Shown here: positions 26,128 to 33,666 of the stretch, in pieces
How positions within the stretch are numbered: the first letter of the stretch is position 1
Layout of the letters: the number at the start of each line of letters is the position of its first letter
Source: an uncultured Alistipes sp.
Lineage (GTDB): Bacteria > Bacteroidota > Bacteroidia > Bacteroidales > Rikenellaceae
NCBI GenBank assembly: GCA_944321765.1
Contig: CALUMQ010000012.1
Location: 1 to 64,000, forward strand
Direction of reading: 5' to 3'
Length of the DNA: 64,000 bases
Program-made: the position numbers and the translations under genes
Notes under the pieces: generated by a model
The model's input: only the letters and a program-made list of their open reading frames with translations
Database searches by the model: none
What the model was told of the DNA's origin: nothing

Positions 26128-27231
26128 ATGTCCCCGCGTACCGTCCGAAAGATTGTCCTGACCCTGATGTGGGTGGCCGTTGCCGCATACATGATCTGTG
26201 CGGGCGCGGCGGCACGCCGTGAGCGGAAGTCCCGGCAGGTCACGCGTCTGGCCATCGAGGTGGTCGACAGTACGGCCCGGGGGCATCTGGTCTCGGCGGC
26301 GAAGGTGCGGCGGTGGATCTCCGGCAGCGGCATCAAGACCGTCGGGGCGCCGGTCGACGAGGTGGACCTGCCGGGCATCGAGCAGCTCATCGCCCGCAAC
26401 GGATTTGTCGACCGCGTGGCGGCCTACGTCTCCTATTCGGGGACGCTGCACGTGAAGATCAGCCAGCGCAAGCCGCTGCTGCGGCTGCTGACCGACGGAA
26501 TGAATGCCTACGTGACGGCCGACGGATATGTCTTTGCAGCGCCGCAGGCCTCGTCGCTCTACGTTCCGGTGGTGACGGGTTCGTACCGTCCGCCGTTTGC
26601 CGACAACTACACGGGCAGCGTGCGGAAGTATGTCGACGAGCGGCTGCGGGAGATCGACGCGCGCATTGCCGAACTCGAACACGAAAAGTATCCGCTCTAC
26701 ACCGCCGAGCTGGAGAACGACCGCAATACGTCGGCCCTGCGGCGCATGCGCATCAAGCGGGAGTGGTGGCGTCTGGAGAGCTCCGAGGCGTTCGACAAGC
26801 GGGTTGAGGCGCTGCGTGAGAAGAAGGCCTCCCTGCGGCGTGCGTATCGCTATCGGGGGCGTGTGATTCAGCAGCAGATCGAGCGTCTCGGGGAGCAGCA
26901 GGAGGCCGAGCAGAGGAAACAAAAAAAATTGGAGAAAAGCTACGAAGATTTCATGAAACTCCTTACCTTTGTGGAAACGGTCGAAGAAGATGCTTTCTGG
27001 GGGTCGGAGGTGGTGCAGATCGCCGCGTATACGACCTCCAGCGGAGCATTGGAGGTGGAACTCGTTCCGCGCAGCGGGCGCTTTACGATTCGATTCGGAC
27101 GTCTGGAGCGTGTGGAGGAGAAGTTCGACAAGCTTCAGCGCTTTTATCGTCGCGGGCTGTCGGTCCTCGGGTGGGAGACCTATCGGACGATCGATGTGCG
27201 GTTTGCCGATCAGGTGGTATGCCGCAAGTAA
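26128..27231 (+). CDS. ftsQ: Cell division protein FtsQ with a coiled-coil insertion
   Basis: A 367-residue single-pass divisome protein. The cytoplasmic stub and one membrane helix (IVLTLMWVAVAAYMICAGAA, about 9-28) are followed by a POTRA-like region (about 40-100) and the beta domain. Between about residues 166 and 277 a highly charged Arg/Glu/Lys/Gln segment, probably coiled coil, interrupts the beta domain. Without it the protein would have the usual length of about 255. The C-terminal strands resume at EEDAFWGSEVVQIAAY. Position between murC and ftsA supports the call. Its stop codon starts a tandem repeat array. Confidence 0.88.
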   Translation: MSPRTVRKIVLTLMWVAVAAYMICAGAAARRERKSRQVTRLAIEVVDSTARGHLVSAAKVRRWISGSGIKTVGAPVDEVDLPGIEQLIARNGFVDRVAAYVSYSGTLHVKISQRKPLLRLLTDGMNAYVTADGYVFAAPQASSLYVPVVTGSYRPPFADNYTGSVRKYVDERLREIDARIAELEHEKYPLYTAELENDRNTSALRRMRIKREWWRLESSEAFDKRVEALREKKASLRRAYRYRGRVIQQQIERLGEQQEAEQRKQKKLEKSYEDFMKLLTFVETVEEDAFWGSEVVQIAAYTTSSGALEVELVPRSGRFTIRFGRLERVEEKFDKLQRFYRRGLSVLGWETYRTIDVRFADQVVCRK

Positions 27232-27407
27232 CCGGGGCCGGCAAGTAACCGGGGGTGCCAGCAAGTAACCGGGGGTGCCAGCAAGTAATCCGGGGAGCCG
27301 GCAAGGGTCCGGTGGTAGGAGTAACCCGGGGAGCCGGCAAGGACTCGGGGATGAAGTGGAACTCGGGTGCCGGCAAGGGCCCGGTGGTGAAGTGGAACCC
27401 GGCGGCG
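27224..27407 (+). repeat. 20/36-bp tandem array starting in the ftsQ stop codon
   Basis: Unit one (27224-27240) contains the last ftsQ codons and TAA. Three 20-bp units follow at 27241, 27261 and 27281 (GCAAGTAACCGGGGGTGCCA in the best copies), then longer units at 27301 (36 bp), 27337 (36 bp) and 27373 (35 bp) that start GCAAGG and contain an added segment. The array occupies about two thirds of the ftsQ-ftsA gap. One frame stays open across it into ftsA, but this is a by-product of the repeat composition. Confidence 0.85.
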
Positions 27408-27505
27408 AAGGGAGAATTGGCGGCGAGGAGTCGGATCTCCCTTGCGTTGTGTGCCTGCGACAAGCGGGGGCTGCATGTTCAGCATATAAAAGTTTACTAT
27501 ATACT

Positions 27506-28984
27506 GTGGAAAGAAAGAATTATATCGTTGCCATCGATCTGGGCTGCTCGTCGGTCGTGGTTGCTGTCGGTGAGAAGACCCCGGAGGGAGAGCTCTCCGT
27601 GGTGAGCCTCGTCAGCAAGCCTTCGGACGGCGTCAAGGCGGGGCAGATCGAAAATATCGAACTGGTGAGCCACTCCATCCGCGAGGCGGTCGCTGCGGTC
27701 GAGGAGCAGCTCGGAATCCGTATTACGGAGGCCTATGCCGGCATCTCGGGCGATTTCGTCCGCTGTGCGCGCCACACCGACCATGTCTTCGTCTACGACC
27801 CCCAGAACGGGGTCAGCCAGCATGATGTCGACGCGCTGTTCGATCGCATGCGCAACGTCCAGGCCCCGGACGACGAGACCATCATGGAGCGCGTGCCGCA
27901 GAACTACGTGGTCGACGACAACCAGGAGGTGCGCAACCCCGTGGGGTCGTTCGGCAAGAAGCTCTCCTCGACGTTCAACTTCATCCTCTGCCTCCGCACC
28001 CCGATGCAGCGCCTCGACATGGCGCTGAAGCGTGTGGGAATCCGCCTGCTGGGGGTGATGCCCAATGCGCTGGCTACCCCCGAGGCGCTGCTCACCCCCG
28101 ACGAGAAGGAGGAGGGTGTTGCCGTGGTCGATGTCGGCGGCGGCGTGACCGACGTGACGGTCTATTACCGCAACGTGGTGCGCTACATCGCCTCGATCCC
28201 CATGGGAGCCTCGGCCATCAACCGCGACATCCGCACGATGAGCGTTCCGGAGAAGCACGTCGAGAGCCTCAAGTGCAAGTACGGCTCGGCCGTGGCGGAA
28301 CTCGCCCCGGAGGACAAGCTGATCCGCGTCAGCGGCCGCACGGCGCGCGATGCGAAGGATATCCTGCTGCGCAACCTTGCCACGGTGATCGAGGCCCGCG
28401 CCATGGATATCGTTGAGTTCGTCCTGCAGGAGATCAAGGATTCGGGCTACGCCGGAAAACTTGCCTACGGAATCGTCCTCACGGGTGGTTCGGCCAAGCT
28501 CAGGGACCTCGACGAACTCTTCCGCAGGGTCTCGGGGCTCGACGTGCGTGTGGCCGTTCCCGAGATCGGCGTGGCCGAGGAGTCACTCGAACGGGTGGCA
28601 GATCCGGGTTACGCCACGGTGGTGGGACTTCTGCTCAAGGGCGCCGCGAAGGGCGGCTGTACGGTCGTGGAGCGTCCTTCGCAACCGACCCAGACCCCGC
28701 CGACCCCGGCGCCGGATCCTGCGCTGCGGCGTCCCTATGCGCCGACGCAGCCGGCCGGAGGCATGCAGCGCCCCGCTGCGGCAACTCCCGGCGTTCCGCC
28801 TACCCCGGTCCAGCCTTCCGCGGCCGGCACAACCGTGCCGCCGCAACCGCAGCCGGACCCCGACGAGGAGTCCTCGGAGCCAACGGCCAGGCACAAGGCC
28901 AAGCGCGATTGGGGATCGATCTTCCAGCGGGCGTTCGACAAGATCAACAAGGGCTTCGCGGCGGGCGACGACGAGGAGATCTGA
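27506..28984 (+). CDS. ftsA: Cell division protein FtsA
   Basis: A 492-residue actin-like ATPase that anchors FtsZ to the membrane and recruits the divisome. It starts from GTG, immediately before ERKNYIVAIDLGCSSVVVAV, which is the phosphate-1 region. Phosphate-2 is VVDVGGGVTDVTVYY and the adenosine motif IVLTGGSAKLRDLDEL. A Pro-rich linker (about 385-465) leads to an amphipathic C-terminal helix (RDWGSIFQRAFDKINKGF) that should bind the membrane. No ATG precedes the conserved start, and the upstream open frame is translated tandem repeat, so GTG 27506 is preferred. Confidence 0.94.
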   Translation: MERKNYIVAIDLGCSSVVVAVGEKTPEGELSVVSLVSKPSDGVKAGQIENIELVSHSIREAVAAVEEQLGIRITEAYAGISGDFVRCARHTDHVFVYDPQNGVSQHDVDALFDRMRNVQAPDDETIMERVPQNYVVDDNQEVRNPVGSFGKKLSSTFNFILCLRTPMQRLDMALKRVGIRLLGVMPNALATPEALLTPDEKEEGVAVVDVGGGVTDVTVYYRNVVRYIASIPMGASAINRDIRTMSVPEKHVESLKCKYGSAVAELAPEDKLIRVSGRTARDAKDILLRNLATVIEARAMDIVEFVLQEIKDSGYAGKLAYGIVLTGGSAKLRDLDELFRRVSGLDVRVAVPEIGVAEESLERVADPGYATVVGLLLKGAAKGGCTVVERPSQPTQTPPTPAPDPALRRPYAPTQPAGGMQRPAAATPGVPPTPVQPSAAGTTVPPQPQPDPDEESSEPTARHKAKRDWGSIFQRAFDKINKGFAAGDDEEI

Positions 28985-29147
28985 TCCGGTGCGTCGAAGG
29001 CCGATGAGCGGGAAACATGCGATGCACGCCGCGGCGGACGGAGAGCCCGGAGCCGGGCGTGTCCCGGATGCCGCGGAGCCGCTGCTCCGAAAGGCAGGGA
29101 GCGCAGGGCGTCCGGAAATATTGGATTGATAATAAGCGAAAAGAGAT

Positions 29148-30464
29148 ATGACAGACGAATTGATGTCGGAAATCAAGGCCCCCCGAACCAGCAACTCGAT
29201 CATCATGGTGGTCGGAGTCGGCGGTGCGGGCGGCAATGCGGTGAACCACATGTGGAACCTGGGAATCCGGGGTGTGACCTTCATGGTGTGCAACACCGAC
29301 CAGCAGGCGCTGGACAAGAGTCCCGTCGAGCAGAAGATCCGCCTCGGCTCCGAGGGACTCGGCGCGGGCAACGATCCCGAAAACGGACGGCGTGCCGCCG
29401 TGGAGACGCTTCCCGAAATCCGCCAGGCACTCGAGGAGGCCGGCACGAAGATGATCTTCATCACGGCCGGTATGGGCGGCGGCACGGGAACCGGCGCTTC
29501 GCCCGTGATTGCGAAGCTCGCCCGCGAGATGGGGCTGCTGACCGTGGCGATCGTCACCTCGCCGCTGGCCGTTGAGGGCAAGATCCGCTACGAACAGGCA
29601 CAGCGCGGTATCGAGGAGCTGCGGCAGAACGTCGACTCGCTGCTGATCATCAACAACGAAAACATCCTGGAGATCTACGGACGGCTGTCGCTCAAGCAGG
29701 CCTTCGGCAAGGCCGACGACATCCTGGCCTCCGCCGCGAAGGGCATTGCCGAGATCATCACCGTGGAGAGCGACCTGGTGAATGTCGACTTCGCCGATGT
29801 CTCGAAGGTGATGCGCGACAGCGGCCGGGCGCACATGGCCGTGGCGACGGCCGACGGCGACAACCGCGCCGAAGCGGTTGCCGAGGCGTCGCTGCGTTCG
29901 CCGCTGCTGGACCACAACCTCATCTCCGGAGCCAAGAACATCCTGCTCAACATCTCGGTGGCTAATGCCGACAGCCTGATGTACGAGGAGGTGGTACGGA
30001 TTCTCGAATACATCCAGGCGCACGCCAGCGTGCAGGACGAGCGCGGCGTAATCCACAACGCCAACATCATCTGGGGAACGAGCGAGAAGCCCCAGCTGGG
30101 CAATGCCATCGAGCTGGTGGTCGTTGCCACGGGCTTCGACGATACCGGTGCCTCGGAGACGATGACGCCGATTCTCCCCGCGGAGCCCGCTGTCAAGGAG
30201 CCGGTCGTCACGGCGCCTCCGGTGCTGGAGCCCATCAAGCCGGTCTCGGCGAAGCAGCCCCAGCGTCAGCCCGAGCAGGTGATGCTCGGCGCGAAGTCCA
30301 CGCGCTACAACAACATCGAGAGCCTGCTGGCCAAGCCGGCCTACCAGTCGCGCAACTCGAAGTTCATCGTTCAGATGCCCGGCGGACGCAAGGAGGTCCT
30401 CAAGACGGAGTCTGCCGAGCAGACGTCGAAAAACTCGTCGCAGGGCGGATCGCTCTTCGACTAA
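29148..30464 (+). CDS. ftsZ: Cell division protein FtsZ
   Basis: A 438-residue tubulin homologue that forms the Z ring. GVGGAGGNAVNHMWNLGI binds nucleotide, GMGGGTGTGASPVIAKLA is the tubulin signature, and the T7 loop is NVDFADVSKVMRDSG. The globular part ends near residue 335; a linker (Pro/Val/Glu-rich) and a C-terminal region ending SSQGGSLFD follow. It lies 163 bp after ftsA. That gap contains no obvious promoter or tandem repeat. Confidence 0.97.
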   Translation: MTDELMSEIKAPRTSNSIIMVVGVGGAGGNAVNHMWNLGIRGVTFMVCNTDQQALDKSPVEQKIRLGSEGLGAGNDPENGRRAAVETLPEIRQALEEAGTKMIFITAGMGGGTGTGASPVIAKLAREMGLLTVAIVTSPLAVEGKIRYEQAQRGIEELRQNVDSLLIINNENILEIYGRLSLKQAFGKADDILASAAKGIAEIITVESDLVNVDFADVSKVMRDSGRAHMAVATADGDNRAEAVAEASLRSPLLDHNLISGAKNILLNISVANADSLMYEEVVRILEYIQAHASVQDERGVIHNANIIWGTSEKPQLGNAIELVVVATGFDDTGASETMTPILPAEPAVKEPVVTAPPVLEPIKPVSAKQPQRQPEQVMLGAKSTRYNNIESLLAKPAYQSRNSKFIVQMPGGRKEVLKTESAEQTSKNSSQGGSLFD

Positions 30465-30488
30465 CCGATCACCTAAACGCACGTCACC

Positions 30489-31769
30489 TTGGAAGAGCTG
30501 CAACCCTGGATCACCTTCAACGGTTTTACGCCGCACGTCATCGTCCTGTGTGTGGTGACAGCCTTCCTGCTGTGCATTTCGGCCCTCGTCTCGGGAGCCG
30601 AGATCTCGTTTTTCTCCCTGTCTCACAACGACATCCGGCAACTTAAGGACCGGCGCAGCGCCCGGGCCGAGGCGATGCTGAAACTGCTCTCGGACGTCGA
30701 TCTGCTGCTGGCCACGATTCTGGTTGTCAACAATCTGGTGAACATCTGCATCGTCATCCTCACGGCCGGCATCATCGATTCGCTGTTTGTCTTCGAGCGC
30801 TTCGTCTTCCTCTTCAAGACCGTGCTGGTGACCTTCCTGCTGCTGCTCTTCGGGGAGATTCTCCCCAAGGTGCTGGCGCAGAGCATGCCGCTGCGTTTCG
30901 CCTCCCTCGTTGCGCGGCCGCTTCTGCTGCTGCGGTGGATCTTCTATCCGCTGTCGATAGCCCTCGTGCGCACGAGCAGCCGCATCAGCGAGAAGGCTGC
31001 GCACCGCAGCGAGATCTCGCTCGACGAACTGGCCGATGCCGTCGACATGACGCAGAGCAGCAGCCCCGAGGAGCATGTGATGCTTTCGGGCATCGTGAAC
31101 TTTGTCAACACCGAGGTGCAGGAGATCATGAAGCCGCGGGTCGACATGACGGCGCTCGACATGACCGACGACTACGACACGGTGAAGCGCACGATCATCG
31201 AATCGGGTTTCTCGCGCATCCCCGTCTACGAGGAGGATGCCGACCACATCCGCGGCACGCTCTATGTCAAGGATCTGCTGCCGTACATCAACAACGACCG
31301 GGACTTCGCCTGGCAGCAGTTGATCCGCAAGCCCTGCTTCGTCCCGGAGCACAAGAAGATCAGCGACCTGCTGGCCGACTTCCAGTCGAAGAAGGTGCAC
31401 ATGGCGATCGTTGTCGACGAGTACGGATCGACGCTGGGCCTGGTGTCGCTGGAGGACATCATCGAGGAGATCGTCGGGGAGATCTCCGACGAGAGCGACA
31501 ACGACGAACACCTCTATACGCGTCTCGACGCCCGCAGCTACCTCTTCGAAGGCAAGACGCACATCGGCGACTTCGAGCGCATTGTGGAGGTCGACGAGGA
31601 TACCTTCTCCGACATCCGCGGCGAGGCGGAGACCCTTGCCGGGCTGATGCTCGAACTCAAGCGGGACTTCCCTCACCAGGGCGACATCTTCACGGCCCAC
31701 GGCTTCCGCTTTACGGTGCAGGAGATGGACGGCCACCGCATCGACAAAATCCGTGTAGACATTCTCTGA
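30489..31769 (+). CDS. gldE: Gliding-motility-associated GldE / CNNM-CBS membrane protein
   Basis: A 426-residue protein of the CNNM/HlyC-CorC type. Residues about 15-165 hold a DUF21 membrane domain with three to four helices (VIVLCVVTAFLLCISALVSG, TVLVTFLLLLFGEILPKVLA). Two CBS domains follow (about 205-325, with KPRVDMTALDMTDD and VHMAIVVDEYGSTLGLVSLE), and then a CorC_HlyC domain. In gliding Bacteroidota gldE supports gldD; in non-gliding gut members the homologue probably acts in ion homeostasis. It uses a TTG start 24 bp after ftsZ and is followed 10 bp later by a PPTase, an arrangement common in the phylum. Confidence 0.88.
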   Translation: MEELQPWITFNGFTPHVIVLCVVTAFLLCISALVSGAEISFFSLSHNDIRQLKDRRSARAEAMLKLLSDVDLLLATILVVNNLVNICIVILTAGIIDSLFVFERFVFLFKTVLVTFLLLLFGEILPKVLAQSMPLRFASLVARPLLLLRWIFYPLSIALVRTSSRISEKAAHRSEISLDELADAVDMTQSSSPEEHVMLSGIVNFVNTEVQEIMKPRVDMTALDMTDDYDTVKRTIIESGFSRIPVYEEDADHIRGTLYVKDLLPYINNDRDFAWQQLIRKPCFVPEHKKISDLLADFQSKKVHMAIVVDEYGSTLGLVSLEDIIEEIVGEISDESDNDEHLYTRLDARSYLFEGKTHIGDFERIVEVDEDTFSDIRGEAETLAGLMLELKRDFPHQGDIFTAHGFRFTVQEMDGHRIDKIRVDIL

Positions 31770-31779
31770 TCCCGCGCCC

Positions 31780-32343
31780 ATGACCCGGGAACTGCTCATA
31801 TCCCCCCTGCTTTCCGCCGAGGCGTGCACGCCGTGGACAACCCGTGAGGAGCGGCTTCGGGCCGGGACATTCGCGGCTCCCCGACGCCGTGCCGAGTACC
31901 TCACCTGGCGGACGCTCGTGCGCCGCCGCCTGGGCGCCGGCGTGTGCATTGCCTACGATGAAATCGGCGCCCCGGTGCTGCCGGAGCGCCGGGAGTTTCT
32001 CTCCGTGGCCCACTGCCCCGGGCGGGTGGTTGTCTGCCTCTGCGATGTGCCCTGCGCCGTCGATGTCGAATCCTCGGAGCGCGACTTCCGCCGGGTGCTG
32101 GAGCGTGTCGCCTCGTCCGGCGAACGGACACTCAGCACGGATGCCCGCTGGCCGGGGGTGCTGTGGTGCGCCAAGGAGACCCTTTACAAGTATGCCCGGC
32201 ATCCGGGGGCGGATTTCGCCCGCGATCTGCTGGTTACCGCAGTCGATTTTGCCGGCGGCACCGCCTGCGGCGTGGCCTTCGGGGCGCGAGTGCCGCTGAC
32301 GCTTCGCTTCGACGGGGGCTTTACCATTGTCTCGGCTCCGTGA
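31780..32343 (+). CDS. 4'-phosphopantetheinyl transferase superfamily protein
   Basis: A 187-residue Sfp-type transferase that moves phosphopantetheine from CoA to a carrier-protein Ser. Conserved blocks are LSVAHCPGRVVVCLCDVPCAVDVE (substrate and Mg2+ site with DVE) and VLWCAKETLYKYA (the WxxKEA-like motif). The protein is short compared with the usual 200-230. It is the last gene after gldE and ends before a bidirectional terminator. Confidence 0.84.
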   Translation: MTRELLISPLLSAEACTPWTTREERLRAGTFAAPRRRAEYLTWRTLVRRRLGAGVCIAYDEIGAPVLPERREFLSVAHCPGRVVVCLCDVPCAVDVESSERDFRRVLERVASSGERTLSTDARWPGVLWCAKETLYKYARHPGADFARDLLVTAVDFAGGTACGVAFGARVPLTLRFDGGFTIVSAP

Positions 32344-32368
32344 GCGCGGGTCCCCTCTTCATTCCAAC

Positions 32369-32406
32369 AAAAAGCCGGTCCTCATTACCTGAGGGCCGGC
32401 TTTTTT
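32369..32406. terminator. Bidirectional terminator, PPTase / C1 peptidase
   Basis: An 11-bp stem (32374-32384 with 32390-32400) is flanked by A5 on the left and T6 on the right. It serves the convergent PPTase (plus) and C1 peptidase (minus) genes. Confidence 0.9.
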
Positions 32407-32439
32407 CGTACGGGGCGGCGGTGGCGGATCCGCCGGTTT

Positions 32440-33633
32440 TTACTTCACGCCGATCTTCTTGAGAATCTCCTTCGGAACGCCGTTCTTGTTGACCAGGATG
32501 GTCATCGTCTTGTAGGCCACGAAGGGACGCGAGAAGTACCAGTATCCGTCGTAGGGACCCGTCACGTCCCAGGAGTTCTTCACCTTGTAGTAGGCGTTGC
32601 CCTTCTGGTCGACGGCCGCGCCGACGATCTGCATGCCGTGGTCGTCCGTCGTCTCGTAGTTGTCGTATCCCTGCTGGCGCAGCTCCTGCGTGATGGTGCG
32701 CTCCTTGCCGGGCTTGTCGAACTTGTAGAGCGCGGCCTCCTTCTCACGCTCGGTGAGCTTGCCCCACTTCTCGGCCTCGGTGCCCTCCATGCCTTCGAGA
32801 TCGGCCTCCGGAACGATGGCAAGGCCCATCGTGCGGCTGAAGCCCTTCTCGCTGACGTCCGTGCCCCAGGCAATCGTGTGGCCCTTCTCCAGCGAGTAGT
32901 CGATGATCTGCATCATCTCGTCCAGGGGCACGTTCCAGGCCTTGTCCCAGCTCCAGTTGTCGGGGACCTCCATGGCGAATTGCGTGTAGAAGGGGTGATG
33001 GGTGAACGACGTGAATTCGAGGTAGTTGTCCAGGTCGATCGGCAGCGAGGCAGCAAACGTCTGCGGCGTGTACTCCTTGCCCTCGTAGGTGAAGGTTTCG
33101 GGACGCGGGCCGAAGTAGGCATCGAGGATTCCGTTGAGTCCGTCCTGCCATGCCGTGGTGAGCTTCCCGCCGCTGCGCTTCTCGGCGGCCTTGATCACGG
33201 CGTCGGCGTAGGCCTTGATCACGGCGTCGATCTCGTCGAACTGCGGTTTGTCGGTGCCGTAGTTCAGACCCGGATAGATCTCCTCGGGGACGATGCCATA
33301 GTCGCGGATTCCGTTCGTGACGTCGTGCGCCTGGCCTCCGACGGCCAGGTTCAGCGATCCGTGGAGCCGTACGTACTTCACGGCCTTCTCGAAGTAGATG
33401 TTGCGGACGATCCACATCTCCGAGAGATCGAGTTCGGGACCTCCGGCCTGGAGAATCTCGCTCTCGATGAACGAGAGCGTCGAGTAGCACCAGCAGGTGC
33501 CGCTGCGGCTCTGATCCTTGACCGACGTGGCGGGCAGGGTGTTGGTTTCGGTGAACTGATAGCCCTCGGGGGTCTGGGCCGAGACTCCGGCCGTCGTGCC
33601 GAGTGCGAGCAGGGCGAGTAACAGTTTTTTCAT
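32440..33633 (-). CDS. Secreted C1B cysteine peptidase (aminopeptidase C-like)
   Basis: A 397-residue papain-fold peptidase of the bleomycin hydrolase/PepC branch. The signal peptide is MKKLLLALLALGTTAGVSAQ. The catalytic Cys lies in KDQSRSGTCWCYSTLSF, the His in TTDDHGMQIVGAAVDQKG, and the Asn in YYKVKNSWD. Unlike cytoplasmic PepC, it has a signal peptide and would act in the periplasm or outside. It sits 33 bp downstream of topA in the same direction. No promoter of its own is evident. Confidence 0.9.
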   Translation of the reverse strand: MKKLLLALLALGTTAGVSAQTPEGYQFTETNTLPATSVKDQSRSGTCWCYSTLSFIESEILQAGGPELDLSEMWIVRNIYFEKAVKYVRLHGSLNLAVGGQAHDVTNGIRDYGIVPEEIYPGLNYGTDKPQFDEIDAVIKAYADAVIKAAEKRSGGKLTTAWQDGLNGILDAYFGPRPETFTYEGKEYTPQTFAASLPIDLDNYLEFTSFTHHPFYTQFAMEVPDNWSWDKAWNVPLDEMMQIIDYSLEKGHTIAWGTDVSEKGFSRTMGLAIVPEADLEGMEGTEAEKWGKLTEREKEAALYKFDKPGKERTITQELRQQGYDNYETTDDHGMQIVGAAVDQKGNAYYKVKNSWDVTGPYDGYWYFSRPFVAYKTMTILVNKNGVPKEILKKIGVK

Positions 33634-33666
33634 CTTGCGGGTATTAGCGGGTTGGTAATCGGTGGA

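Noticed and set aside
23417..27407. CRISPR array
   Set aside because: The repeats after comM and ftsQ have no unique spacers and no cas genes are near.
27275..27505. N-terminal extension of FtsA through the tandem array
   Set aside because: The translated repeat (Gly/Ser/Pro/Arg-rich) is unlike any FtsA; the conserved start follows GTG 27506 directly.
28944..31949. Minus-strand frame of 1001 codons over ftsZ and gldE
   Set aside because: Antisense shadow with low-complexity Arg/Asp/Val/His content; ftsZ and gldE are unmistakable on the plus strand.
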